Part shown: positions 17,194-26,029 of the stretch, piece by piece
How positions within the stretch are numbered: the stretch's first letter is position 1
Layout of the letters: each line of letters begins with the position of its first letter
Origin: Paenibacillus algorifonticola
GTDB lineage: Bacteria; Bacillota; Bacilli; Paenibacillales; Paenibacillaceae
Assembly (NCBI RefSeq): GCF_000971975.1
Contig: NZ_LAQO01000027.1
Location: forward strand, 55,539 to 119,538
Direction: 5' to 3'
DNA: 64,000 nt
The notes under the pieces: generated by a model
Told to the model about the DNA's origin: nothing
Database searches by the model: none
The model's input: only the letters and a program-made list of their open reading frames with translations
Translations under genes and position numbers: made by a program

Positions 17194-17319
17194 AAAAGGG
17201 TGAGGAAAAAGGCGAGCGGAGTGAAAAGGCTGGTTGGAGAAGTGAAACGTCCGGTTTTTGAAACAGCGGTCGGATACCAGCCTTTTCACGCAGCGATGCT
17301 CCTTTTTCCACACCCTTTA
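17194..17319 (+). ncRNA. EAR-like element, copy C
   Basis: Outer stem AAAGGGTGAGGAAAAAGG (17195-17212) with CCTTTTTCCACACCCTTT (17301-17318). Inner stem GTGAAAAGGCTGG (17221-17233) with CCAGCCTTTTCAC (17277-17289), followed by GCAGCGATGCTCC. Shares GCGAGCGGAGTGAAA with the other copies. It is the shortest full-length copy. An open frame runs through it into murA, but the real murA start is at 17338. Confidence 0.6.
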
Positions 17320-17337
17320 CAAAGGGAGAGAAAGCAT

Positions 17338-18675
17338 ATGGTACAAGCTCATTCAAGAGCGCTCGGCACAAAGAGGATTTCGGAGCCTTATTTATTAATT
17401 GAGGGAGGTTATCCCCTTTCAGGTGAAGTCTCGCTTCCCGGAGCCAAAAACTCGGCGCTGCCGGCTATTGTGGCCGCCTGCCTCTCCGATGAGGAGGTCG
17501 TGCTGCATAATGTGCCGCTTGAGCTGAATGATGTAGCCAAGCTGATCAAGCTGCTGAACGATTCCGGCGCGAACGTTGAGATCAAAGGAGACGAGCTTCA
17601 CTGCAAGGGCAGCGCGTGGATGGGCGGCACGTTGAACGCCGAGCTGGCGGGCAAAATTCGCCACTCCCTGCTGCTGCTTGGAGCGGCGGCGCACTGGCGC
17701 AGCTCGCTCTTTCTGCCGCTGCCAGGCGGCTGCAACATTGGCAGCCGCAAGCATGACATGCACGTAAGCGCGCTGCAGGAGCTTGGCTTTGCGATGGAGG
17801 AGAGCGAGCTGGGGCTTCACTTGCGCGAGAGCCAGCCGAAGGAGCGGACGGTCATTACGTTCCCGTATCCAACCTTTGGCGGCACGCTGAACGTTCTGTT
17901 CGCTTCCGTTCGTTCGAATGCGGTTGTTGAGCTGCATAACGCCGCCCGCAATCCCGAGGTGCTGGATGTGATCAAGCTGCTGAATGATATGGGGGCGAGC
18001 ATTGAATGGCTGTCTTCGAACAGCCTGCAAATTACTGGCGTAGAGCGTCTGCACCGCGCAGACTTTACGGTGATGAGCGACCGCATTATCGCTTCAACGA
18101 TTATTTCAGCAGTCGGTGCGACGAAAGGCTCAGCAACGATTCGCAATGCAACGACCCGCATCCTTGAGTCCGAAGTAGCCGTATGGCGGCAGGCGGGCCT
18201 GAAAATAGAAGAAATCGACAATGGCATTTATGTGGAATGGAACCGACCACTGGAAGCAGTGAACGTCACGACGGCTGCTTATCCGGGATTCCATACCGAT
18301 ATTCAACCGCTGCATACCGTATTGATGATGAATGCAAGCGGCACGAGCGAGCTCAAGGAGACGATTCTCGACGGACGATTCTCCTACTGCTACGAGCTGA
18401 ACAAGCTGGGCGCGAATATCGAGGTGAAGGACGGCGGTTTCCTTTGCGTCAATGGGGCGGCGGGACAGACAGCTGTCATTCATGGCGTAGATGAGCTGTA
18501 TGGAACTGATCTTGTTGCAACCGATATTCGCGGCGGAGCGGCTGTCGCGGTTGCTGCACTGGCGGCTGTTGGGACAAGCCGGATTACGAATTTGTACCAG
18601 CTGGAGCGGGGCTACGGCAACTTCACTGAAATTTTCACAGCGCTGGGCGCGCAGATTATGAAGGTGAACCACTAG
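17338..18675 (+). CDS. murA: UDP-N-acetylglucosamine 1-carboxyvinyltransferase paralog (MurA family)
   Basis: Start ATG 17338 (AAAGGGAGAGAAAGC upstream); in-frame upstream codons belong to the EAR-like element. 445 residues, usual MurA length. The PEP-reactive cysteine is in LPGGCNIGSRKHDMH; the catalytic Asp region is PGFHTDIQPLH; ATDIRGGAAV carries the conserved Arg. Several family positions are unusual (for example SLPLPGG replaced and EWLSSN), so it is a diverged isozyme. With MurB it gives UDP-MurNAc, or a related carboxyvinyl sugar, probably for the EPS or a wall-linked polymer. One base separates it from the flippase gene. Confidence 0.92.
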   Translation: MVQAHSRALGTKRISEPYLLIEGGYPLSGEVSLPGAKNSALPAIVAACLSDEEVVLHNVPLELNDVAKLIKLLNDSGANVEIKGDELHCKGSAWMGGTLNAELAGKIRHSLLLLGAAAHWRSSLFLPLPGGCNIGSRKHDMHVSALQELGFAMEESELGLHLRESQPKERTVITFPYPTFGGTLNVLFASVRSNAVVELHNAARNPEVLDVIKLLNDMGASIEWLSSNSLQITGVERLHRADFTVMSDRIIASTIISAVGATKGSATIRNATTRILESEVAVWRQAGLKIEEIDNGIYVEWNRPLEAVNVTTAAYPGFHTDIQPLHTVLMMNASGTSELKETILDGRFSYCYELNKLGANIEVKDGGFLCVNGAAGQTAVIHGVDELYGTDLVATDIRGGAAVAVAALAAVGTSRITNLYQLERGYGNFTEIFTALGAQIMKVNH

Positions 18676-18676
18676 C

Positions 18677-19984
18677 ATGCTGTTCCAGATTTTAACGACG
18701 ATCGGCACCCGGCTGCTTGTATTATTCGGAGCTTTTATCGTTTCGGTACTGACAGCCAGACTGCTGGGTCCCGAAGGCAAAGGGATGATAACGGCTATAC
18801 TCGTCATCCCTACGCTCGTTGTGACAATCGCCGATCTTGGCATCCGGCAGGCGGCTGCTTATCTAATCGGTAAAAAATTATTTAACTATAACGATATTGT
18901 ATCGACCTTATTATTTATGTGGCTAATCTCCTCGACCCTCAGTGTCGCAGTGGTCATGGGCATTTTGCTGCTCCAGTATGGAGGAGAGTACAGCTGGGAG
19001 CTGCTTGTCATTTGTACGCTGACCGTGCCCGTCAATCTAGCGATTCAATATTTACGCGGCATTATGCAGGGCAAAGGCAATATCGGCAGCATTAATAAGG
19101 TCGAAATGATTAAGACGGCGCTTAATTTCATCATTTTGCTCATTCTCGTCTGGGCGCTTGGCATGGGGGTTCTCGGAGCGGCGCTGACACAGCTGCTGAT
19201 GGCGGCATTCACGTTAGGCTACTCCATGAAACTGCTGCTGGGCGAAGTGAAATTCAAGTTCAAATATATTCACCCTATTCCGCAGCAAATGATGCGGCAG
19301 GGCTTTTCTTTTGCGCTTGCACTGTTCATCATTCAGCTTAACTACCGGGTGGACGTCATTATTTTGGAGCGGTTCACGGGTGTAATCGAGGTCGGCATTT
19401 ATTCGGTTGGCACGAATCTCGCAGAGCTGATCTGGCAGCTGCCAGCCGCTATTGGACTGATTTTATTTTCACGCAGCGCAAGCTCAAGCAGCAATCAGGC
19501 GGCGGTCGAACGGACAGCGAAGCTGATACGCGTCATTATGCCTGTGCTTATCGTATTCGGCATCTTCTTCTGGTTCATGTCGCCGCTGTTTATCCGCCTG
19601 CTGTATGGCGCTGAATTTGCCGAATCGGGGCAGGTTATTCGCTATTTGCTGCCAGGCATCATCGCCATGGTGCTGTTCAAGCTGATTCATTCCGACCTGT
19701 CGGGCAGAGGTGCGCCGCTGTTCTCGCTGCGGGTATCGGTTATTGCGCTCATTATGAACGTCGTGCTCAATTTCATTCTCGTTCCCAAATACGGTGCGGT
19801 AGGGGCATCGATTTCGTCCAGCATCAGCTACATGTATGCGGGCGTTGCTTTTATTATTTTTTACGCACGACGGGAATCGATTAGCTTGAGCAGGCTTTTA
19901 ATTTTAAACAAAGAGGACTGGGCGCAAATCAAAAGTAAAATCGGCTCGATCGGCGTTCGTTTCATGAAGCTGCGAAGCCGCTAA
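18677..19984 (+). CDS. Wzx-type flippase (oligosaccharide transporter, MOP superfamily)
   Basis: 435 residues, ATG at 18677 directly after the murA stop. About twelve to fourteen hydrophobic segments; signatures RLLGPEGKG near the N-terminus, and YGAEFAESGQVIRYLLPGI plus LNFILVPKYGAVGAS in the C-terminal half are typical of polysaccharide biosynthesis flippases. It moves lipid-linked repeat units across the cytoplasmic membrane for polymerisation by the Wzy homolog at 12261. Confidence 0.94.
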   Translation: MLFQILTTIGTRLLVLFGAFIVSVLTARLLGPEGKGMITAILVIPTLVVTIADLGIRQAAAYLIGKKLFNYNDIVSTLLFMWLISSTLSVAVVMGILLLQYGGEYSWELLVICTLTVPVNLAIQYLRGIMQGKGNIGSINKVEMIKTALNFIILLILVWALGMGVLGAALTQLLMAAFTLGYSMKLLLGEVKFKFKYIHPIPQQMMRQGFSFALALFIIQLNYRVDVIILERFTGVIEVGIYSVGTNLAELIWQLPAAIGLILFSRSASSSSNQAAVERTAKLIRVIMPVLIVFGIFFWFMSPLFIRLLYGAEFAESGQVIRYLLPGIIAMVLFKLIHSDLSGRGAPLFSLRVSVIALIMNVVLNFILVPKYGAVGASISSSISYMYAGVAFIIFYARRESISLSRLLILNKEDWAQIKSKIGSIGVRFMKLRSR

Positions 19985-20011
19985 AAGGCCAAAGATAACG
20001 GAGATGAGGAC

Positions 20012-21001
20012 ATGCTGGTATCGATAATCACGGTGTATTACAACCGGGTCAATCAAGTGAAGGAGTCGATTCAAAGCCTGCTTGACCAGACGTATGCGAA
20101 TACGGAAATTATTTTGGTTGATGACGGTTCGACGGACGGCACGCTGCAGGCGCTGGAAGCTTTTCAAGATCCGCGCATTCGGCTGATCAGCCACAGCAAT
20201 CGCGGCTTCACCCGTTCGGTCATTGAAGCGGTGAAGCAGAGCAAGGGAGAGGTTGTAGCCATTCATGGCTCCGGCGATATTTCGTTCCCGCAGCGTATTG
20301 AGGAGCAGGTAAAGGTGCTGCAAAGCAGGCCGGATATCGGCGTCGTTGGCTGTATCGTCGAGAACGTCAACAAGGTGACGAACACAACGACGATTTATAA
20401 CAAGTACAAGCAGGGCGTCAAGGGCATAGATCAGCTGCTGCAAAATAACTTCTACACCCACGGCGAGGTTATGTTCCGCCGCGATGCTTACGAGCAGGCG
20501 GGCGGCTACCGCGAGCTGTTTAAGTTCACGCAGGATTACGATTTATGGCTGCGGATGGGGCTCGTCACGGAGTTTGCACTTGTCGAGAAGCTGCTGTATC
20601 GCAGATACACATTGCCTGACGGCGTAAGCGGCTCCGTGGAAAAAATGATGGTCCAGCAATATCTCGCTGAGCTGGGCAGGCAGTGCGCCGAGCTTCGCAT
20701 TCGCGAAGGGCGCGACCTGATCGACCGTTACGGCGTGCATGCCCTATTTTTCCTGAAAAGATCGAAGCGCCTCGCGCTCAAGCTGTTTAATCTCGGCGTT
20801 TCCGCCATTGTAAATGAGCGGGACATGGATAAGGCGAAGCGGCTCGTGCAGCTCAGCCTTGAACAGAACTGGACGGCAAGAGGCAGTGTGTTATCGGGCC
20901 TGCTGGCTGTGCTGACAAGGTTCGAGGGCGGCAAAAAAGCGATGCTGTCGATGCTGCTTTTACTGCGGCAGGTGAAGAAAAAGGTAGAGAAGACGGCGTA
21001 A
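20012..21001 (+). CDS. Glycosyltransferase family 2
   Basis: 329 residues, ATG at 20012 after AACGGAGATGAGG. GT-A start VSIITVYYNRVNQVKESIQSL and ILVDDGSTDGTLQAL are canonical. The usual DxD metal motif region (LMDADD-IS-PER) reads AIHGSGDISFPQR, with only the last Asp kept. The acceptor region GGYRELFKFTQDYDLWLRM is normal and the C-terminus is helical. Role: adds a sugar or side branch to the repeat unit. The changed DxD may mean altered metal use. Confidence 0.9.
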   Translation: MLVSIITVYYNRVNQVKESIQSLLDQTYANTEIILVDDGSTDGTLQALEAFQDPRIRLISHSNRGFTRSVIEAVKQSKGEVVAIHGSGDISFPQRIEEQVKVLQSRPDIGVVGCIVENVNKVTNTTTIYNKYKQGVKGIDQLLQNNFYTHGEVMFRRDAYEQAGGYRELFKFTQDYDLWLRMGLVTEFALVEKLLYRRYTLPDGVSGSVEKMMVQQYLAELGRQCAELRIREGRDLIDRYGVHALFFLKRSKRLALKLFNLGVSAIVNERDMDKAKRLVQLSLEQNWTARGSVLSGLLAVLTRFEGGKKAMLSMLLLLRQVKKKVEKTA

Positions 21002-21100
21002 AGCAAGTAGCGCTATATTCTAGCATTTTTTAGTAGCATGGGAAAAAAGCGCAGTCTTTATATAACCACAGTTTCAGATGTAAAAGGAGGAGCAAAACCA

Positions 21101-22534
21101 ATGAAGCTGATTCTTTTATCCGGCGGTTCAGGCAAACGGCTGTGGCCGCTGTCAAATGATGCTAGGTCGAAGCAATTTTTGCGTATTTTGGATGGGCCCG
21201 GCGGGCTAAAGGAATCAATGGTCGAGCGGGTATGGCGCCAGCTTGGCGAGACGGGCCTGCAACGCTCATCCTACATCGCCGCAGGCAAGGCGCAGGAGGA
21301 AATGATTCGCGTGCATGCGGGCTTGTCCGTTCCGCTCATTATTGAGCCAGAGCGGCGGGACACGTTCCCGGCTATCGCGTTATCGGCGGTTTATTTGTAT
21401 TCCGTTGCCGGAGTCAGCTTGGATGAGGTTGTGACGATTCTTCCGGTTGACCCCTACGTGGAGGATGCCTTCTTCCATAAAATAACCGAGCTGGAGCAGG
21501 TCATTCACGATTCTGGCTGCGATATGGCGCTGATGGGCGTCAAGCCGACCTTCCCCTCGGAAAAATATGGCTACATCGTGCCGGAGACAGGCGAGCCAAA
21601 GCTGATTATTAATGCAGCAGGCGACGTCACGGAAGCGGAAGCAAGCGATGCCGAGACAGGAGATGCCCGTTCTTACCAGCTTGTGCGGCGCTTTACGGAA
21701 AAGCCGCGCGAGGAAGCGGCAGCCGAGCTGATGCAGCGCGGAGCCTTGTGGAACTGTGGTGTGTTCGCCTTCAAGCTCGGTTATTTGATCAATCTGCTTA
21801 TAGAGAAACGGATTCCGATTCAATACGACGAACTCGTCAATCAATACAGCACGCTGGTGAAGACAAGCTTCGATTACGAGGTCGTTGAGCGGGCGAAGCA
21901 GGTGGCCGTGCTTCCTTTTGACGGCTGCTGGAAAGACCTTGGTACCTGGAACACGCTGACGGAAGAGATGGGAACGGCGGAGCTTGGCGAGCATATTACG
22001 ACAGAGCTTGCAACGGATACGCATGTCATTAACGAGCTGGGCATTCCGATTACGATTCTGGGCATCAAAAATGCCATTATCGCTGCAAGTCCCGACGGCA
22101 TTCTCGTTTCCGACAAGGCGTCCAGCCCGCGGATTAAAGAAGTGCTGAAAAATCGCGACAAGCGCCCGATGTACGAGGAACGCAGATGGGGCTACTACAT
22201 TGTGCTCGATTATTTGAAATATCCCGACGGCAGCGAGGTCATGACGAAGCGCGTCTGCTTGGATAAAGGGAAAAACTTCAGCTATCACTATCATAACAAT
22301 CGCTGCGAGGTGTGGACGATTTTGTCCGGTGAAGGCGAAATGATGCTCGATGACCAGCTGCGTACCGTGAAGGCTGGCGACATTATCAACATCCCTCTGG
22401 GCAGCAGACACTGCCTGCTTGCCCGGACACCGATGGAAATGATTGAGGTTATGAGAGGGACGCAGCTTGTAGAAGAGGAGAGCGTCAGGCTGGAAGCGGA
22501 TTGGAAGGACATTATGCAATATTGCATGATTTGA
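21101..22534 (+). CDS. manC: Mannose-1-phosphate guanylyltransferase / mannose-6-phosphate isomerase type II
   Basis: Start ATG 21101 after AAAAGGAGGAGCAAAACC; the longer in-frame start at 21038 has no Shine-Dalgarno. 477 residues, full family length. The N-terminal nucleotidyltransferase has LLSGGSGKRLWPLSNDARSKQFLR; EKPREEAAAE and WNCGVFAF follow. The C-terminal cupin domain (RRWGYYIVLDYLKYPDGSEV ... FSYHYHNNRCEVWTI) is the isomerase part. It makes GDP-mannose and possibly mannose-6-phosphate. It needs a phosphomannomutase, and the adjacent mutase homolog looks catalytically dead. Confidence 0.94.
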   Translation: MKLILLSGGSGKRLWPLSNDARSKQFLRILDGPGGLKESMVERVWRQLGETGLQRSSYIAAGKAQEEMIRVHAGLSVPLIIEPERRDTFPAIALSAVYLYSVAGVSLDEVVTILPVDPYVEDAFFHKITELEQVIHDSGCDMALMGVKPTFPSEKYGYIVPETGEPKLIINAAGDVTEAEASDAETGDARSYQLVRRFTEKPREEAAAELMQRGALWNCGVFAFKLGYLINLLIEKRIPIQYDELVNQYSTLVKTSFDYEVVERAKQVAVLPFDGCWKDLGTWNTLTEEMGTAELGEHITTELATDTHVINELGIPITILGIKNAIIAASPDGILVSDKASSPRIKEVLKNRDKRPMYEERRWGYYIVLDYLKYPDGSEVMTKRVCLDKGKNFSYHYHNNRCEVWTILSGEGEMMLDDQLRTVKAGDIINIPLGSRHCLLARTPMEMIEVMRGTQLVEEESVRLEADWKDIMQYCMI

Positions 22535-22547
22535 AGGAGCTAACAGG

Positions 22548-24302
22548 ATGATGAATGCTATTGCAGAGCAGCTGGATTATGCGATTGATCGGAGATACGA
22601 GCGCTGGAAGGAAGCAGAACTGCCCTTTTACCTGCGAAAAGAGCTCGGAGAGCTTGGGGCAGGCGATTTAACCGACCGCTTCTATAAGCATCTTCACCTC
22701 GGGCCGGAGGGCGTGCGGGAGAAGGTAGGCGCAGGAACGAACCGGATGAACATCTATACGGTACGCCGCATTGCACTGGCGCTTGCTGGGGAAATCCACA
22801 GCGGCGGCGAGGAGGCAAAGCAGCGCGGTGTTGCGATTGCCTTTGACAGCCGAATTTTATCGCGGGTGTTCGCAGAGCAGGCGGCGCTCGTGCTGGCCAA
22901 AAACCGGGTGAAGGTCTACCTTTTCGAGCAGGCTCGGCCTACGCCGGAGCTCTCCTTCGCTGTCCGTTTTCTGCATGCGGCAGCCGGGCTGATGATTACA
23001 GCCGGCCATTATCCTTATGATTACAACGGTGTCAAGCTGTTCAGCTCAGATGGCGCTGTCATGGCGCCGGAATACAACCAGCTCGTAGCAAGGCGCATGA
23101 AGGACATCGAGGAGGAGGTAGCCATCCCGCTGATGGATGCGGAGGAGGCGGTGCGGCAGAGGCTGCTTGTGCTTGTCGGTACAGAGGTGGACAAGGCTTA
23201 CCACCGCAAGCTTGCGGACATCATTGTGCGCCCGACTGCCTTTCGGGCAGGGCGCACGCGGATGCGTGTCATTTATACACCGCTGCATGGCAGCGGGGGG
23301 CAGACGCTGCTTGAGCTGCTGAAGCAAATGGGCTATCGCGATGTGGAGAGCGTGCCGGAGCAGTTTCAGCCAGACCCGCTTTTCCCAACAATCGATAAGC
23401 CAGACCCTTATAATCCCGATTCTTACAGGCAGGCGCTGCTGCTGGCCGAGCGGAAGCAGACGGATCTAATTATGGCGACCGATCCCGAATCGCAGCAGCT
23501 TGGTGCAATGGCAAGGGACAAAAGCGGCAAGTGCCGTTTGCTGTCTGCGAACCAGCTGGGCAGTCTGCTGCTTGAATATCTTTGCACGCAGAAGCGGGCT
23601 AATGAGCCGGTTTACCCGGCAACGTTCTACAAGTCGCTGCTAACGACGGAGCTTAGCACAGCGATAGCAAGGCGCTACGGTCTTCATATCGTAGAGACGC
23701 CGCCGGGCTTCCGCCATATTGCCGCCCGAATAGCGGAAGAGGAGCAGCTCGGGGCGAGAAAGTTTTTTTTCGCCTTTGATGAGACAGGCGGCTGCCTGCC
23801 GCAGGCGTTCGTCAGAGATAAGGATGCGCTGCAGACGCTGCTGCTGACGACAGAGATGGCCGCCTTTTATAAAAGCCGGGGCCTGACACTGTGGGATCAG
23901 CTGCACAAGCTTTATGAGGCATATGGCTTTTATTTGGAGGATCAGGTCAGCCTGTCCTTTCCTGGCCTTGAAGGCTCGCAGCGGCTGCGTAATGTGATGC
24001 GCAAGCTGCGGGGCGAAGTGCCGGAGAAGCTTTCCTCGCTGCGGATTCGCAGCATTTACGATTCGGAGGAGCACGGCGTTCGAGCGCTCGGCTTCAGCAA
24101 GGAAGCTGCGAATCAGGAGCTGGGGGCAAATGTGATCAAATACGTTTTCGAGGATGGAGCTTGGTGTGCGCTTCAGCCTACAGGGGCAGGCACGTCGCTG
24201 CGGCTTTATTACGGAGCGAAGGAGTGGAGCGAAGTGCGCTGCAGGCGCAGGCTGGCAGCCATTCGTACGGCGCTGCTCTACGATGTGGAGACGATTTTAT
24301 AA
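22548..24302 (+). CDS. Phosphohexomutase-family protein with degenerate active site (probable pseudoenzyme)
   Basis: 584 residues, ATG at 22548 (AAGGAGCTAACAGG). Length and fold match PgcA-type phosphoglucomutase, for example VGAGTNRMNIYTVRR, MRVIYTPLHGSGGQTLLELL and FVRDKDALQTLLL. All key motifs are altered: the phosphoserine loop TASHNP reads TAGHYP (Ser to Gly), metal-binding DPDADR reads DPESQQ, the sugar-specificity FEES reads FDET, the N-terminal GTGGLRG reads GPEGVRE, and C-terminal RPSGTEPK reads QPTGAGTS. The frame is intact and lies between manC and the UDP-glucose dehydrogenase gene. Likely non-catalytic (inference); a regulatory or scaffolding role is possible. Confidence 0.88.
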   Translation: MMNAIAEQLDYAIDRRYERWKEAELPFYLRKELGELGAGDLTDRFYKHLHLGPEGVREKVGAGTNRMNIYTVRRIALALAGEIHSGGEEAKQRGVAIAFDSRILSRVFAEQAALVLAKNRVKVYLFEQARPTPELSFAVRFLHAAAGLMITAGHYPYDYNGVKLFSSDGAVMAPEYNQLVARRMKDIEEEVAIPLMDAEEAVRQRLLVLVGTEVDKAYHRKLADIIVRPTAFRAGRTRMRVIYTPLHGSGGQTLLELLKQMGYRDVESVPEQFQPDPLFPTIDKPDPYNPDSYRQALLLAERKQTDLIMATDPESQQLGAMARDKSGKCRLLSANQLGSLLLEYLCTQKRANEPVYPATFYKSLLTTELSTAIARRYGLHIVETPPGFRHIAARIAEEEQLGARKFFFAFDETGGCLPQAFVRDKDALQTLLLTTEMAAFYKSRGLTLWDQLHKLYEAYGFYLEDQVSLSFPGLEGSQRLRNVMRKLRGEVPEKLSSLRIRSIYDSEEHGVRALGFSKEAANQELGANVIKYVFEDGAWCALQPTGAGTSLRLYYGAKEWSEVRCRRRLAAIRTALLYDVETIL

Positions 24303-24340
24303 TAGAAGATTTTAAATCAAATGATAGGAGCTGGAGCTTG

Positions 24341-25672
24341 ATGAACGTAACAGTGATAGGAACGGGATATGTGGGCTTGGTATCGGGCGTATGTTATGCG
24401 GAGAAAGGCAATCATGTCATCTGTGTCGATAAGGATGTAAGCAAAATCGAGCGCCTTCGGAGTGGTGAAATTCCCATTTATGAGCCAGGGCTCAAAGAAC
24501 TGGCCGATAGCAATACAGCGGCAGGGCGCCTCTCCTTCACCGATGATTTGACCGAAGCGATGGTAGCGGCTGATGTCGTCATTATTGCAGTAGGCACGCC
24601 GCCGCTGCCGAATGGCGAGGCGGATATGCGGTTTGTCGAGCTGGTAGCTCGTGAAATCGGCTATGCGCTTAACGGCTATAAGGTTGTTGTTGTGAAAAGT
24701 ACGGTGCCGGTCGGCACGAACGAACGCGTTCGCGGCATTGTGGCAGCGATTAGCGATTACCCGTTCGATATCGCCTCCGTTCCTGAATTTCTGCGCGAAG
24801 GCTCAGCCGTCAAGGATACTTTGAATCCGGATCGCATCGTCATCGGCTCGGAAAGCACGCGTGCAGCAGAGGTGCTGACCCGCCTGCACCAGCCGTTCAC
24901 CGACCAGCTGATTATGACGGATATTCGCAGCGCCGAGATGATCAAATACGCCTCCAATGCGTTTCTAGCCACGAAAATATCGTTCATCAATGAAATTGCC
25001 AACATTTGCGAAAAAGTAGGCGCGGACGTTACGGAGGTTGCCCACGGCATGGGGCTGGATCGCCGTATCGGCTCCTCCTTCCTGCGCGCTGGCATCGGCT
25101 ATGGCGGCTCTTGCTTCCCGAAAGATACGAAGGCTTTAATTCAAATTGCGGGCAACGTCGAATACGACTTCAAGCTGCTCAAGTCGGTCGTAGAGGTCAA
25201 TCAGCATCAGCGCTACGGCGTAATCGACAAACTCAAACGGGCGCTTGGCAGCATGCATGGCAGACGTGTTGCCATTTGGGGACTGGCATTTAAGCCGGAA
25301 ACCGATGATGTAAGGGAAGCGCCAGCGATAGAAATTATTGAATCGCTGCTTGCGCTTGGCGCGATTCCACGCGTGACTGACCCCATTGCGGTCGAAAATT
25401 TCCGTTCCCTGCTGAACCACCCTTCCATTGAATGGTGCGATTCCGCGCTTGATGCGGCCAAGCAATGCGATGCTGTCTGCCTGCTGACGGAGTGGGAGGA
25501 CTATGCGAAGCTTGATCTTAAGGAAGTGGAGCGCGTCATGGCGAGTCCCATCCTCATCGATGGCCGCAATGCGATCAGCAAAGAGCAGCTTGAGGGCACG
25601 CTGTTCGCCTACTATCCGGTAGGCAGACCTATGATGAACATCGAAGACATTGCGATACATGAATTGATTTAG
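24341..25672 (+). CDS. ugd: UDP-glucose 6-dehydrogenase
   Basis: Start ATG 24341 after ATAGGAGCTGGAGC; an open frame continues upstream into the previous gene. 443 residues. NAD-binding GTGYVGLVSGVCYAEKGNHV, EFLREGSAV, and the catalytic cysteine in GIGYGGSCFPKDTKAL are diagnostic. It oxidises UDP-glucose (from GalU) to UDP-glucuronate for an acidic surface polymer. In many species this enzyme is a target of the CpsD/YveL-type kinase encoded at 8092. It is the last sugar-nucleotide enzyme before the SLH protein. Confidence 0.96.
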   Translation: MNVTVIGTGYVGLVSGVCYAEKGNHVICVDKDVSKIERLRSGEIPIYEPGLKELADSNTAAGRLSFTDDLTEAMVAADVVIIAVGTPPLPNGEADMRFVELVAREIGYALNGYKVVVVKSTVPVGTNERVRGIVAAISDYPFDIASVPEFLREGSAVKDTLNPDRIVIGSESTRAAEVLTRLHQPFTDQLIMTDIRSAEMIKYASNAFLATKISFINEIANICEKVGADVTEVAHGMGLDRRIGSSFLRAGIGYGGSCFPKDTKALIQIAGNVEYDFKLLKSVVEVNQHQRYGVIDKLKRALGSMHGRRVAIWGLAFKPETDDVREAPAIEIIESLLALGAIPRVTDPIAVENFRSLLNHPSIEWCDSALDAAKQCDAVCLLTEWEDYAKLDLKEVERVMASPILIDGRNAISKEQLEGTLFAYYPVGRPMMNIEDIAIHELI

Positions 25673-26029
25673 GTAGATTAGCTTGTTGAAAAACAAGCGA
25701 ATTCAATAGATTTGAATTCAATAAATTTCAACGGGTTTGAATAGGTGATACGCAGTGTTTACCGCTGCTTTGCCTACTGTCTATAAATGAAATAGCTAGA
25801 AGGATTTTTGAAAAGGCAAGCGGAGTGAAAGGTTGGGGTTAAAGCTTTCCGAAGGAAATCAGCTTCGTAAGCATAGGCTTTGCCCCGTGATTTCCGCCGC
25901 TTAAGCGGCTTAATTCAAGGAAATCAGGAGGCAACAACGATCGGAAACCAAGCCTTTCACGCAGCGCAGCTCCTTTTCAACAGCCTTCTACACAGGTTTT
26001 CAATCAACGAAAGAAGAGGTGAGGACGTA
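25673..26029 (+). other. Gap holding EAR-like element D
   Basis: 357 bases without a gene. A small hairpin GCTTGTT-GAAA-AACAAGC sits at 25681-25698 without a T-run, then AT-rich sequence, then element D (25796-25992). The open frame beginning at 25880 is only the upstream extension of the SLH gene. Confidence 0.5.
25796..25992 (+). ncRNA. EAR-like element, copy D
   Basis: Outer stem TAGAAGGATTTTTGAAAAGG with CCTTTTCAACAGCCTTCTA; inner stem GTGAAAGGTTGG with CCAAGCCTTTCAC, followed by GCAGCGCAGCTCC. Shared block GGCAAGCGGAGTGAAA (25815-25830). The long internal loop carries further hairpins (GAAATCAGC...GATTTC and GCCGCTTAAGCGGC). It precedes the SLH-domain gene, extending the element family to the last part of the locus. 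Confidence 0.58.

Noticed and set aside
16344..17195. 283-codon open frame antisense to murB
   Set aside because: Shadow of murB with His/Ala-rich random composition.
17200..17337. Extended N-terminus of MurA
   Set aside because: The codons lie in EAR-like element C; ATG 17338 has a ribosome binding site and gives the family's usual length.
21380..22519. 379-codon open frame antisense to manC
   Set aside because: Shadow of a well-supported gene; no ribosome binding site and Cys/His/Arg-rich nonsense composition.
25681..25698. Terminator after the UDP-glucose dehydrogenase gene
   Set aside because: The hairpin is only 7 bp and has no T-run.
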